A stretch of DNA of 64,000 nucleotides, taken from contig CACJMB010000004.1 in the NCBI GenBank assembly GCA_902594405.1, positions 62,001-126,000 of the forward strand, given 5' to 3'. This document shows, piece by piece, positions 25,857 through 34,503 of this stretch (positions are counted from its first letter, which is position 1; the number at the start of each line of letters is the position of its first letter). The notes below the pieces were generated by a model that was not told the origin of the DNA, ran no database searches, and saw only the letters and a program-made list of their open reading frames with translations. A program made the translations under genes and the position numbers. The stretch comes from an uncultured Pelagibacteraceae bacterium. Its GTDB lineage: Bacteria > Pseudomonadota > Alphaproteobacteria > Pelagibacterales > Pelagibacteraceae.

Positions 25857-27203
25857 ATGAGCACACAAAATAAAACAGCAATTCCAAATTCTTTAAATGA
25901 GCACTGGATGCCATTTACATCTAACAAAGATTTTAAAGAGAACCCAAGATTAATTGTTGAAGCAAAAGGTGTGTATTTAAAAAACCATCAAGGACAAACA
26001 CAAATTGATGCAAGTTCAGGATTATTTTGTAATCCTTTAGGTCATGGTAGAGAAGAAATTATTGAAGCAATAACAAACCAATTAAAAACTTTAGATTATT
26101 GCCAACCTTTCCAACAAGGTTTTGGTGGATCATTTGAATTAGCGACTAGAATTTCAAAACATACTCCAGGAAACCTTAATAGAATGTTTTATACTATATG
26201 CGGTTCAACTGCTGTTGAAACTGCAATTAAAATTGCAATCGCTTATCACAGAGCAAGAGGTGATAGTCAAAGATTTAGATTTGTTGGTAGAGAAAGAGGT
26301 TACCATGGAATGAATATTGGTGCGACTTCTGTTGGAGGTATGGTTAATAACGTAAAAACTTTTGCAAGTGTTTTAATGCCAGGTGTTGTTCATATGAGAC
26401 ATACACATTTACCAGAACATAAGTTTGTAAGTGGTCAACCAGAAACAGGTGTTGAGTTAGCAGATGACTTAGAGAGAATTTGCATGAACTTTGGAGCTGA
26501 AAATATTGCAGCTTGTATTGTTGAACCTATTGCAGGATCAACAGGTACTTTAGTTCCACCAAAAGGATACTTACAAAGATTAAGAGAAATTTGTGATAAA
26601 CATGGAATACTTTTAATTTTTGATGAAGTAATCACTGGCTGGGGAAGAACTGGATCTCCATTTGCATCTCAAGAGTATGGAGTAACTCCAGACATGATGA
26701 CAATGGCAAAAGCTACTACAAACGGAATTAGTCCAATGGGTGTTGTTGCGTGTAAAGAAGATATTTATGATGCTATTGCAGAAAATGCTCCCAAAGGAAC
26801 AATTGAATTATTTCATGGATATACTTATTCAGGAATTCCAATTTCTGTAGCTGCAGGTTTAGCTGTACAGGATATTATTGAAAAAGATGATATTTTTAAT
26901 AGAGCTAAAAATTTAGCACCTTATTTCCAAGAAGGTCTGATGTCTTTAAAAGATATTGATGTTGTTGATAACATCAGAGGATACGGAATGATGGGCGGAA
27001 TAGATGTAGTGATGGATAAAAAACCAGGTGCAGCAGGATTTACTTGTTTCAAACATTGTTATGAAGCAGGTGTAAATTTTAAAGCTACTGGCGATTGTTT
27101 AATCATTGCTCCAATGTTTATTTGTGAAAAAAAACATATTGATGAGATTATAGAAAAACTTCGAACCGGAATAACAAATTACGCAAAAAGTAAAAAGAAT
27201 TAA
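25857..27203 (+). CDS. Omega-amino-acid:pyruvate aminotransferase (taurine- or beta-alanine-type, class III)
   Basis: The 448-residue PLP enzyme belongs to class III aminotransferases. It starts with the NEHWMPFTSNKDFKENPRL block of omega-amino acid:pyruvate transaminases, then shows the cofactor motif FRFVGRERGYHGMN, the FDEVITGWGRTG block (about 246-257) and the PLP lysine in MAKATTNG (about 280). Standing beside the taurine importer and alanine dehydrogenase, it is a candidate taurine:pyruvate aminotransferase giving sulfoacetaldehyde and alanine. Beta-alanine is an equally well-known substrate of this subfamily, so the specificity is inference. Confidence 0.85.
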   Translation: MSTQNKTAIPNSLNEHWMPFTSNKDFKENPRLIVEAKGVYLKNHQGQTQIDASSGLFCNPLGHGREEIIEAITNQLKTLDYCQPFQQGFGGSFELATRISKHTPGNLNRMFYTICGSTAVETAIKIAIAYHRARGDSQRFRFVGRERGYHGMNIGATSVGGMVNNVKTFASVLMPGVVHMRHTHLPEHKFVSGQPETGVELADDLERICMNFGAENIAACIVEPIAGSTGTLVPPKGYLQRLREICDKHGILLIFDEVITGWGRTGSPFASQEYGVTPDMMTMAKATTNGISPMGVVACKEDIYDAIAENAPKGTIELFHGYTYSGIPISVAAGLAVQDIIEKDDIFNRAKNLAPYFQEGLMSLKDIDVVDNIRGYGMMGGIDVVMDKKPGAAGFTCFKHCYEAGVNFKATGDCLIIAPMFICEKKHIDEIIEKLRTGITNYAKSKKN

Positions 27204-27212
27204 TTTTCGTTT

Positions 27213-28325
27213 ATGAAAATTGGAGTTCCTAAAGAGATAAAGCCACAAGAAAATAGAATTGGTTTAACACCAGATAGTGTTAAAACTTTAGTTTCAGAAG
27301 GCCATGAAGTTTTAGTTGAAAATAATGGTGGATTTGAAGCTGGTTTTGAGAACGATCAATATATAAAAGCTGGTGCTAAAATTGCTGATACTGCAGCTGA
27401 TATTTTTAATGATGCAGAAATAATTGTTAAAGTTAAAGAGCCTCAAAAAGTAGAAGTTGATATGATTAGAGAAAATCAAATTGTATATACCTATCTACAT
27501 TTAGCAGCTGCAAAAGAATTAACTGAAGGATTAATAAAATCAAAAAGTATTAATATCGCATACGAAACAGTAACTGATGATAATGGAAGATTACCTTTAC
27601 TCGCTCCAATGAGTGCTGTTGCAGGAAGAATGTCGGTACAAGCAGGTGCTCATTGTTTAGAGAAAAACCAAAGTGGTAGAGGCTTGTTGTTAGGTGGTGC
27701 ACCAGGTGTAACAGGCGGAACAGTAGTTATATTGGGTGGAGGAGTTGTTGGAGAAAATGCTGCTGTGATCGCAACAGGTATGCAAGCAAAAGTTCATATT
27801 GTAGATAAATCTGAAGCTAGATTAAAACAACTTGTTGAAATGTTTGGAGATAAAATTGTTCCAGAACAAAGTGATAAAACTGATTTAGACAAATTAGTTG
27901 CTGAAGCAGATTTATTAGTTGGTGGAGTATTAATTCCAGGTGCAGAAGCGCCAAAATTAATTTCTAAAGAGATGATTAAGAGAATGAAAAGGGGTTCTGT
28001 AATTGTTGATGTTGCTATAGATCAAGGAGGATGCGTAGAAACTAGCAAACCTACAACACACGGCGATCCAACCTATATAGTTGATGATGTAGTTCATTAT
28101 TGTGTGGCAAATATGCCGGGCGGTGTACCTAGAACATCAACATTGGCATTAAATAATGCTACATTACCTTTTTTAGTTAAACTTGCTAACCAAGGTTATC
28201 AAAAAGCGTTAAGTGAGGATAAAAACTTTTTAGCAGGGCTAAATGTTTATAAGGGTCAAGTAACTTACAAAGCAGTTGCAGATGCTTTCAGCCATGAATA
28301 TGTGGACCCCATTTCAATTATATAA
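27213..28325 (+). CDS. ald: Alanine dehydrogenase
   Basis: The 370-residue NAD-dependent enzyme converts alanine to pyruvate and ammonia. Lys75 and His96 at the active site are conserved in KVKEP and YTYLHLAA, and the nucleotide fold includes GAPGVTGGTVVILGGGVVG (about 164-182). It starts 9 nt after the aminotransferase stop, so the two are co-expressed. Together they close a cycle in which pyruvate accepts the amino group and alanine is recycled, with ammonia released. It is too short and lacks membrane segments to be a transhydrogenase subunit. Confidence 0.93.
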   Translation: MKIGVPKEIKPQENRIGLTPDSVKTLVSEGHEVLVENNGGFEAGFENDQYIKAGAKIADTAADIFNDAEIIVKVKEPQKVEVDMIRENQIVYTYLHLAAAKELTEGLIKSKSINIAYETVTDDNGRLPLLAPMSAVAGRMSVQAGAHCLEKNQSGRGLLLGGAPGVTGGTVVILGGGVVGENAAVIATGMQAKVHIVDKSEARLKQLVEMFGDKIVPEQSDKTDLDKLVAEADLLVGGVLIPGAEAPKLISKEMIKRMKRGSVIVDVAIDQGGCVETSKPTTHGDPTYIVDDVVHYCVANMPGGVPRTSTLALNNATLPFLVKLANQGYQKALSEDKNFLAGLNVYKGQVTYKAVADAFSHEYVDPISII

Positions 28326-28348
28326 ATTGTTTATTTAAGTTTAAATTT

Positions 28349-29326
28349 TTATTTAATTTTTTTTTCCCATGAATAGGCAGTTTTTAGTATATATTTCAAA
28401 TTATTAAATTTTGGTTTCCATTTCATTGTTTTTTTAAATTTATTAGGATTAGCAACAACTAATTTACTATCTCCAGGACGTCTTTCTCCAATTTCATATT
28501 TAATTTTTTTATCGAGTATTTGATTATAAGTTTTGATCACTTCTTTAACCGAAAAACCTTTTCCATATCCACAATTAAAAATATTTGATTTATTTTTCTT
28601 AAACAAATATCTAGCAGACACAATATGTATATCTGCTAAATCTGAAACATGAATGTAATCTCTTACAGGTGTTCCGTCTTTAGTATCATAATTGTCACCA
28701 TTTATAATTAATTTATTTTTTTTTCCAACAGCTACTTCTGAAGCAATTTTAATTAAATGCGTTGAAAATTTTGAAATTAATCCAGATCTTAATTTTTTAT
28801 CAGCACCAGCAACATTAAAATATCTTAATATGATATATTTCACATTTTGTCTTTTAGATTCTCTGATTAAATAATTTTCTAATTTTAATTTAGTTTCTGC
28901 ATATGGATTTAGTGGATTAATTCTATCTTCTTCCGAAACATTTTGCTTTTCTGGATTGCCGTACACTGATGCAGTAGATGAAAAAATTATTTTTTTTAGA
29001 TTATTTTCAAAACAAGTGTTGAGAAATTTTTTTGCTTTTTGGTAATTGTATAAATGATATTTTTTAGGATCTTTAACAGACTCATCAACTCTTATTAGTC
29101 CCGCAAAATGCATAACTATATCAAATTTATTTTTTTTAATAATTTTTTGGACGCAATTTACATCATCGATATCGCAATTATAAAAACTTGCATTAGAAGG
29201 AATTAGTTTTTTATTACCAGTTATGAGATTGTCTATAATACTAACATTTAAACCTTCATCTAATAAAAGATTCGCAACATGACTTCCAATATATCCGGCC
29301 CCACCTGTTAGAAGAATATTCTTCAT
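28349..29326 (-). CDS. galE: UDP-glucose 4-epimerase
   Basis: The 325-residue short-chain dehydrogenase-type enzyme has the NAD motif GGAGYIGSH at 8-16 and the active-site Tyr-x3-Lys (YAETK, about 148-152), with Ser before it in SSTASVYG. It interconverts UDP-glucose and UDP-galactose for cell-surface sugars. It converges with ald (23-nt spacer) and is divergent from the dimethylglycine dehydrogenase gene. Other UDP-hexose epimerases are possible, but the motifs fit GalE well. Confidence 0.88.
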   Translation of the reverse strand: MKNILLTGGAGYIGSHVANLLLDEGLNVSIIDNLITGNKKLIPSNASFYNCDIDDVNCVQKIIKKNKFDIVMHFAGLIRVDESVKDPKKYHLYNYQKAKKFLNTCFENNLKKIIFSSTASVYGNPEKQNVSEEDRINPLNPYAETKLKLENYLIRESKRQNVKYIILRYFNVAGADKKLRSGLISKFSTHLIKIASEVAVGKKNKLIINGDNYDTKDGTPVRDYIHVSDLADIHIVSARYLFKKNKSNIFNCGYGKGFSVKEVIKTYNQILDKKIKYEIGERRPGDSKLVVANPNKFKKTMKWKPKFNNLKYILKTAYSWEKKIK

Positions 29327-29367
29327 AAAATATGATATAAGTATTATTATTTAATATCATTTATTTT

Positions 29368-31815
29368 ATGAATAACAAAATAATACCATCATCAGCAAAG
29401 GTTGTAGTAATTGGTGGAGGCGTAGCTGGCACCTCCTGTGCTTATCATTTAGCAAAGTTTGGTTGGAAAGATGTTATTTTATTAGAAAGAGATCAATTAA
29501 CATCTGGTACAACGTGGCATGCAGCGGGGTTAATTGGACAATTAGGAGCAACTTCTACAATTACTAAATTAAGAAAATATTCTTTAGATCTTTACAAAGA
29601 ACTAGAAAAAACAACAGGCTTATCAACTGGTCTTAAACAAAATGGAGCAATAACAGTTGCCTCATCTAAAGAAAGGATGCAGGAGTTATTAAGGCAAGCA
29701 ACAACAGCACAACTATCTAATGTTGAAGTTGAGGTTTTAAACAAAGAAAGAATAAAAGAATTATATCCAGTAGTAAAAAACGAGGATCTAGTGGGTGGTG
29801 TATATATGCCAAAAGATGGTCAGGCGGATCCTGTTGGAGTAACCAACGTATTGGCTAAAGCTGCTAAAATGTTAGGTGTTCAAATATTTGAGAAGTCACC
29901 GGTAAAAAAAATTTTAGTAAAAAATAAAAGAATATGTGGTGTTAAAACTATCCATGGAAAAATTGATTGTGAATATATAGTTCTAGCTACAGGAATGTGG
30001 TCCCGACAAATTGGAGAAGATATCGGTTTTAGTGTTCCGTTATATCCAAATGAACATTTCTATGTGATTACAGAGCCAATGAAAGATCTTCCTAAAGATT
30101 TGCCTGTTTTAAGGGATTACAATGCTTGTCTATATTTAAAAGAGGATGCTGGAAAAATGTTAGTTGGAATTTTTGAACCTAATGCAAAACCTGCTTTTAA
30201 AGATAGTGGCAGAGTCCCTGATGATTTTTCATTTGGAGAATTTCCTGATGATTTTGATCACTTTGAACCTTACCTTGAAAAATCTTTTCACAGACTTCCA
30301 ATGTTAGAAAACGCAGGTATAAGAAAATTTTTTTCAGGTCCTGAGTCTTTTACACCTGACACTCAGTATTTGCTTGGAGAAACATCTGAAGTAAAAAACC
30401 TTTATACATGTTGTGGTTTTAATAGTATCGGAATAGCAAGTTCTGGTGGTGCAGGAAGAGTTACTGCTGAATGGATGATTAACGGTCATACAAATGAAGA
30501 TTTATTTTCTTTGGATATAAAAAGATTTCAAAAGTTTCATTCATCTAAAAAATTTATAATGGATAGGGTTACTGAAACCTTAGGAGATCTTTATGGGATG
30601 CATTGGCCTTATAAACAACACGAAACTTCAAGAAATGAAAAATTATTACCTTATCACGAGGAACTAAAAAAAGCCGGAGCATGTTTTGGTGTTACAGGAG
30701 GTTTTGAAAGACCCATGTGGTATTCTTTGAACGGTGAAGAACCAAAATATGAATATAGTTTTAACTATCAGAATTGGTACCCATCTGCGAAACATGAAAC
30801 AATAAATGCTAGAAAGAATGTAGGACTTTTTGATTTTTCAACTTTCTCTAAATTTGACTTAAAAGGTGAAAAAACTCATAGTGAATTACAAAAAATCTGT
30901 ACAGCTAACATTAAAAATGAAATTGGAAAAACTACCTATACTCATATGCTTAATGAGGACGGTGGAATAGAAGCAGATTTAACTGTTGTTTGTATAGATA
31001 AAAATTATTTTAGAATAGTAAGTTCAGCCGCTTCAAGAGAAAGAGATAAATTTCATATTTTAAAATATTTATCTAAGGATGTTAAATTTTCTGATGTTAC
31101 AGAGAAGATTTGTTGTCTTGGTATATTTGGACCTAAAAGTAGAGACATGATTCAAAGGATTAGTAAAGAAGATCTTGCATCAAAAAATTTTCAATTTGGT
31201 TCAGGTAAAAATATAAATATACATGATATTAAAGTTTGGGCACAAAGAATATCTTATGTAGGTGAACTTGGGTTTGAATTATATGTTGATAAAAAAAATG
31301 CATTAAAATTATATAAATTTTTAATAAACGAAGGAAAGCATTTTGACTTATCTCATTGTGGTATGCACGCAATGGATATAATGAGAATGGAAAGTGGTTT
31401 TTTGCATTGGGGTCATGATATTTCTCCAGAAGAAAATCAGTATCAAGCTGGTTTGAAATTTACTATTAGTTATAAAAAAAATATTAATTTTATTGGTAAA
31501 GATGCTTTGTTGAAAATCAAAAATCAATCTTTAGAAAAATCAATGATGATGTTTATATTAAAAGATAGCAAACCTGGTGAACCATTATTGTTACACGAAG
31601 AGCCAATTTATCTAGATGATAACATCATTGGAAGAACAACTTCAGGAAATTATTCATTCTGCTTTGATAAAAATTTATCATTTGGTTATGTTAATTCAGG
31701 AAATACGATAGAGACTCTTAGAGATAAAAATTTGTATATAGAAGTTGAGAAGATTAAATATCCTGTCGAAATTCTTTCAAAACCACTAAATTCAAAAGAT
31801 TTTAGAGGAGCCTAG
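29368..31815 (+). CDS. Dimethylglycine/sarcosine dehydrogenase-type flavoprotein with GcvT domain
   Basis: The 815-residue protein has an N-terminal FAD domain with VVVIGGGVAGTSCAYHLAK (about 11-29) and the covalent-flavin type motif ERDQLTSGTTWHAAG. A C-terminal GcvT-like folate-binding domain (about 440-815) follows. Such enzymes remove methyl groups from dimethylglycine or sarcosine and pass them to tetrahydrofolate. In SAR11 this chemistry uses glycine betaine as a carbon and methyl source. It is not part of an obvious operon here. Whether it takes dimethylglycine or sarcosine cannot be decided from sequence alone. Confidence 0.88.
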   Translation: MNNKIIPSSAKVVVIGGGVAGTSCAYHLAKFGWKDVILLERDQLTSGTTWHAAGLIGQLGATSTITKLRKYSLDLYKELEKTTGLSTGLKQNGAITVASSKERMQELLRQATTAQLSNVEVEVLNKERIKELYPVVKNEDLVGGVYMPKDGQADPVGVTNVLAKAAKMLGVQIFEKSPVKKILVKNKRICGVKTIHGKIDCEYIVLATGMWSRQIGEDIGFSVPLYPNEHFYVITEPMKDLPKDLPVLRDYNACLYLKEDAGKMLVGIFEPNAKPAFKDSGRVPDDFSFGEFPDDFDHFEPYLEKSFHRLPMLENAGIRKFFSGPESFTPDTQYLLGETSEVKNLYTCCGFNSIGIASSGGAGRVTAEWMINGHTNEDLFSLDIKRFQKFHSSKKFIMDRVTETLGDLYGMHWPYKQHETSRNEKLLPYHEELKKAGACFGVTGGFERPMWYSLNGEEPKYEYSFNYQNWYPSAKHETINARKNVGLFDFSTFSKFDLKGEKTHSELQKICTANIKNEIGKTTYTHMLNEDGGIEADLTVVCIDKNYFRIVSSAASRERDKFHILKYLSKDVKFSDVTEKICCLGIFGPKSRDMIQRISKEDLASKNFQFGSGKNINIHDIKVWAQRISYVGELGFELYVDKKNALKLYKFLINEGKHFDLSHCGMHAMDIMRMESGFLHWGHDISPEENQYQAGLKFTISYKKNINFIGKDALLKIKNQSLEKSMMMFILKDSKPGEPLLLHEEPIYLDDNIIGRTTSGNYSFCFDKNLSFGYVNSGNTIETLRDKNLYIEVEKIKYPVEILSKPLNSKDFRGA

Positions 31816-31829
31816 TTTCCTCTAATTTT
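31802..31829 (+). terminator. Terminator-like hairpin at the end of the dimethylglycine dehydrogenase gene
   Basis: Perfect 8-bp arms (31802-31809 and 31818-31825) with an 8-nt loop that contains the stop codon (31813-31815), followed by TTTTATTG. It probably ends the dehydrogenase transcript, although the T-run is short. Confidence 0.6.
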
Positions 31830-31864
31830 ATTGTATTTAGTCAATTTAGCTGGTTTAATTAAGT

Positions 31865-32074
31865 GTGAAAAAATACAATCAAGACACTGCATTATTTAAT
31901 TCCGACATAGCTCAAAACAAAAATTTAAAAATAGATAAAATAAAAACTACAAATGTAAATATTTTACTTAATAGAGTTAGATTAGATCAAAAAAGAACTT
32001 TAAAAAAAAGAATTGTTTTTTCAATTATTTTAGTTGGTTTAGTTAGTTCATTAGCTGTTTATTTTATTATTTAG
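31865..32074 (+). CDS. Small tail-anchored membrane protein (paralogue of 20702-20899)
   Basis: The 69-residue protein starts at GTG. It has a polar N-terminal half, a basic helix (NVNILLNRVRLDQKRTLKKR, about 30-49) and a single C-terminal membrane segment (about 50-69). The layout matches the 65-residue protein at 20702. Spacing on each side (49 and 58 nt) suggests a separate transcription unit. No function is recognised. Confidence 0.6.
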   Translation: MKKYNQDTALFNSDIAQNKNLKIDKIKTTNVNILLNRVRLDQKRTLKKRIVFSIILVGLVSSLAVYFII

Positions 32075-32132
32075 TTTAGAATTTGATTCAAAAAGTTTAT
32101 TGAGACAATAAAGATTTAAATTAAAAATAATA

Positions 32133-32966
32133 ATGAATTTTTTTATCAAACATTATGTGTCCTTCTTTTTTGCAACATTTATTCTATTAATTTTATTTTT
32201 AGTTATAGAGAGATTTTATTGCCAATATTACGAGCAAAATATTTTTGATTTTATATTTAGTTTATGTCATGAAAAATCTATTACAAATTCATATCTCTGG
32301 AAAGAGTCTGGTTTTGTAGAAAATTTACAATCTTTATTTTTAATATTTTCTATTTTTTTTTTGATAAGTGCATCAAAAAAAATTAAAAAACAAAAAACAA
32401 TAATTTATTACTTTATATTAATCCAATATGTTGGATTAATATATTTTTTAGGTGAAGAAATAAGTTGGGGACAACATATTTTCAACTGGCAATCACCAGA
32501 AATTTTTAATAAATTAAATAATCAAAATGAAACAAATATTCACAATATATCAAACTTATTTAATGAACTTCCCAGATCTTTAGTTTTATTATGGTGTAGC
32601 TTTTCATCAATTTTTGTGGTTTTAATAAATAAATTTTATAAGATAAATAAAATTTATAAAACTATAATTTGTCCAAATAAAAATCTAATCTATATAAGTT
32701 TATTACTCCTTTTAATTGTTTTACCAGACTTAATAATTGATAAATTTGATCTTTCACCAACATATGTTTTTAGTTTTAATAACCCTGATGAGGTTATTTC
32801 TTATGTAATTGGCGAAAGACCTCCATCTATAGATACATTTAAACTTAGAATTTTTTATGAAAAAATTTCATTAAATTTTTTAAGGTTATCAGAGTTACAT
32901 GAATTGGTTTTTTCTTATTATTTTTTTATTTATTCACTAACTTTAAAAAGAAAATTAACTATTTAA
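32133..32966 (+). CDS. Uncharacterised multi-pass membrane protein with GEEISWGQ and QNETNIHN motifs
   Basis: The 277-residue protein has about six hydrophobic segments (about 10-27, 64-80, 90-107, 145-168, 185-203 and 258-273). Between two of them are the polar motifs GEEISWGQ (107-114) and QNETNIHN (131-138), rich in Glu, Gln, Asn and His, which look like a catalytic or metal site near the membrane. I have seen the same pair of motifs in an unnamed bacterial membrane family but cannot assign a role. Its stop overlaps the convergent MORN gene by 4 nt. Confidence 0.7.
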   Translation: MNFFIKHYVSFFFATFILLILFLVIERFYCQYYEQNIFDFIFSLCHEKSITNSYLWKESGFVENLQSLFLIFSIFFLISASKKIKKQKTIIYYFILIQYVGLIYFLGEEISWGQHIFNWQSPEIFNKLNNQNETNIHNISNLFNELPRSLVLLWCSFSSIFVVLINKFYKINKIYKTIICPNKNLIYISLLLLLIVLPDLIIDKFDLSPTYVFSFNNPDEVISYVIGERPPSIDTFKLRIFYEKISLNFLRLSELHELVFSYYFFIYSLTLKRKLTI

Positions 32967-33538
32967 TTTTTTATTATTTTCCCATTTTTAAATTCTCCAG
33001 AATAGAATTCTTTATTTGGATATGTGTATGTTCCTTTTCCATGAAATAAACCATTTTTAAAATTTCCTTTATAAATGGCACCATCCACTTTTTTTAAAAC
33101 TCCATTTCCGTTTCTTCTACCATTCTTAAATTGACCAATATATTTTTGACCAGCTTTTGAAGTCCAAATCCCATCCCCGTGAAATCTACCATTTTGAAAT
33201 TCACCCTCATAACTATTTCCACTTATAAATTTCATTAATCCTTTGAAGTAATTATCATTTTTAAAATTTCCATAAAATTCAAGTCCATTAGGTATCACAA
33301 AAATACCTTTTCCATCTCTTAAACCATTCTTAAAATCACCTTTGTATTTTGTTTTATCAGACCAAGTATAAATCCCTTGTCCATGGAATTTTTTATTTTT
33401 AAAATTTCCAACATAAATTGATTTATGTTTATCCTGATATTTACCAAAACCGTTTTTACAATCTCCTTTAATACACCCAGCATAAGCATTTACACTTAAC
33501 AACAGACCCAAAACTGTGATTGCTAAAAGTTTTTTCAT
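32963..33538 (-). CDS. Exported MORN-repeat protein
   Basis: The 191-residue protein has a signal peptide (1-20, ending AYA) and about seven MORN repeats (GNFKNKKFHGQG-type units of 22-23 residues) covering about 28-186. MORN repeats make long beta-hairpin ribbons that bind lipid or protein partners. The signal peptide places it in the periplasm or envelope. No enzyme domain is attached. Function unknown. Confidence 0.82.
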   Translation of the reverse strand: MKKLLAITVLGLLLSVNAYAGCIKGDCKNGFGKYQDKHKSIYVGNFKNKKFHGQGIYTWSDKTKYKGDFKNGLRDGKGIFVIPNGLEFYGNFKNDNYFKGLMKFISGNSYEGEFQNGRFHGDGIWTSKAGQKYIGQFKNGRRNGNGVLKKVDGAIYKGNFKNGLFHGKGTYTYPNKEFYSGEFKNGKIIKN

Positions 33539-33644
33539 TTCTACAAGTTAATATAAATCTTGACACTCTAAAAATACATAATTTCCTGACAAGCTTTAGA
33601 CATAGTAAAAAATAAAATCTATTATAAATCAATGATAATTACTT

Positions 33645-33706
33645 GGCACATGGCTCATTTGGTTAGAGCGCGGGACTCATAAGCCCGAGGTCAGTGGTTC
33701 GATCCC
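33645..33706 (+). pseudogene. Truncated tRNA-Met(CAT) copy, likely left attachment-site remnant
   Basis: Bases 33659-33706 are identical over 48 nt to 34833-34880 of the intact tRNA-Met. The 5' part is also similar but decayed (GGC start and GCTCA of the D-arm remain), and the sequence departs abruptly after the 5' half of the T-arm, so no acceptor stem can form. It is a fragment, not a working tRNA. Fragment and intact tRNA bound a 1.2-kb segment, as expected of an integration event at a tRNA gene. Confidence 0.8.
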
Positions 33707-33743
33707 CTAGTTTTCCTAACTAATTCAAGCAAACATAAATATT

Positions 33744-33761
33744 GGTCCACTGGTGGTCCAC
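33744..33761 (+). repeat. GGTCCAC repeats, left set
   Basis: Two copies of GGTCCAC (33744-33750 and 33755-33761) lie 38 nt inside the left tRNA fragment. Matching copies occur near the intact tRNA at 34717-34723 and 34728-34734, with a variant GGTCCAA at 34706-34712. Paired short repeats just inside both ends resemble the arm-type binding sites of tyrosine integrases, which is an inference. Confidence 0.5.
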
Positions 33762-33776
33762 TGATAAAGTATTTAA

Positions 33777-34412
33777 ATGAAAAATTTTTTTTTAAAATTT
33801 ATATTTGTATTTTGTATTTCCAACCATGTTTTAGCTGATGTTTATCAATGTGATTTTTCTTCTGATAAATTTAGAGATGGTGGTCAAAAAAATTCAGTCA
33901 CATGTGCAAAAAATCCACATCAAGTTTTTTCAAGAAAAGGCCAAACATATGAAAAGTGGAAACATTGTCAAAATGAAAAAGTATTTACCGCAGAAAGCAC
34001 TACTAATATGATTATAGATACTGATGCTAATGTTATTTATTGGACTGAAGAAGAGGAAACAACTGAGTATAGTCGAAATTCTATGTACCGGTATTATATA
34101 AAAAAGGGTGAAACTGAAAGCGAAGCAAAAAGAAAATCAGAGTGGAGTGCACCTAAAAGGGAAATGACTTATTTAATTTTAAACAAAACAGAGGGAAAAG
34201 ATAAATTATATTACAATGAAAAACTTAAGAAAGCTTACGATCCTCCAAAATCAATAAATACATTGATATTGACTTACGGTGATGAAAGAGGAACTGGATC
34301 AATTTATATACCTCGTGTAGATCATGGCCAGTCAATTATGGCTGATTATGTTACTGCAGATAATGATTCTTGGGTTAAATTGAAGTTTGGTCATTGTGAA
34401 TATGTAGGTTGA
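33777..34412 (+). CDS. Secreted protein of unknown function within the tRNA-bounded segment
   Basis: The 211-residue protein has a signal peptide (1-20, ending VLA) and a mature part starting DVYQCDFSSDKFRDGGQKNS, with Cys at about 25, 43, 63 and 206 that could make disulfides. The segment DTDANVIYWTEEEETTEYS suggests a beta-rich fold. It is the main gene carried between the two tRNA-Met copies and is likely part of a mobile or formerly mobile segment. No family is recognised. Confidence 0.6.
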   Translation: MKNFFLKFIFVFCISNHVLADVYQCDFSSDKFRDGGQKNSVTCAKNPHQVFSRKGQTYEKWKHCQNEKVFTAESTTNMIIDTDANVIYWTEEEETTEYSRNSMYRYYIKKGETESEAKRKSEWSAPKREMTYLILNKTEGKDKLYYNEKLKKAYDPPKSINTLILTYGDERGTGSIYIPRVDHGQSIMADYVTADNDSWVKLKFGHCEYVG

Positions 34413-34441
34413 AAAAAATTTTATTAATTATAATCTAAAAT

Positions 34442-34500
34442 AGTCCTGATTTAGAAAAAAACTCTACTTGCTGGGACTTTAAACACAACGCTAAAGGAGG
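34442..34500 (+). promoter_or_regulatory. Candidate SAM-II/SAM-V-like pseudoknot leader
   Basis: The leader shows a short stem (AGTCC 34442-34446 with GGACT 34474-34478, extendable by a U-G pair). Inside it is TGATTTA just after the 5' arm, and after it GCTAAAGGAGG (34490-34500), which contains the ribosome site of the 55-codon gene. The order short stem, UGAUUUA, stem closure, GCUAAA next to the Shine-Dalgarno resembles the SAM-II/SAM-V riboswitch core as I remember it. I cannot confirm the second (pseudoknot) helix by eye. Confidence 0.4.
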
Positions 34501-34503
34501 CAA

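Noticed and set aside
27213-28325. Transhydrogenase subunit PntA
   Set aside because: The chain is 370 residues without membrane segments and has the Ald Lys/His active-site pair.
33645-33706. Possible second functional tRNA-Met
   Set aside because: It lacks a 3' acceptor strand and half of the T-arm, and the 5' acceptor has decayed, so no cloverleaf can form.
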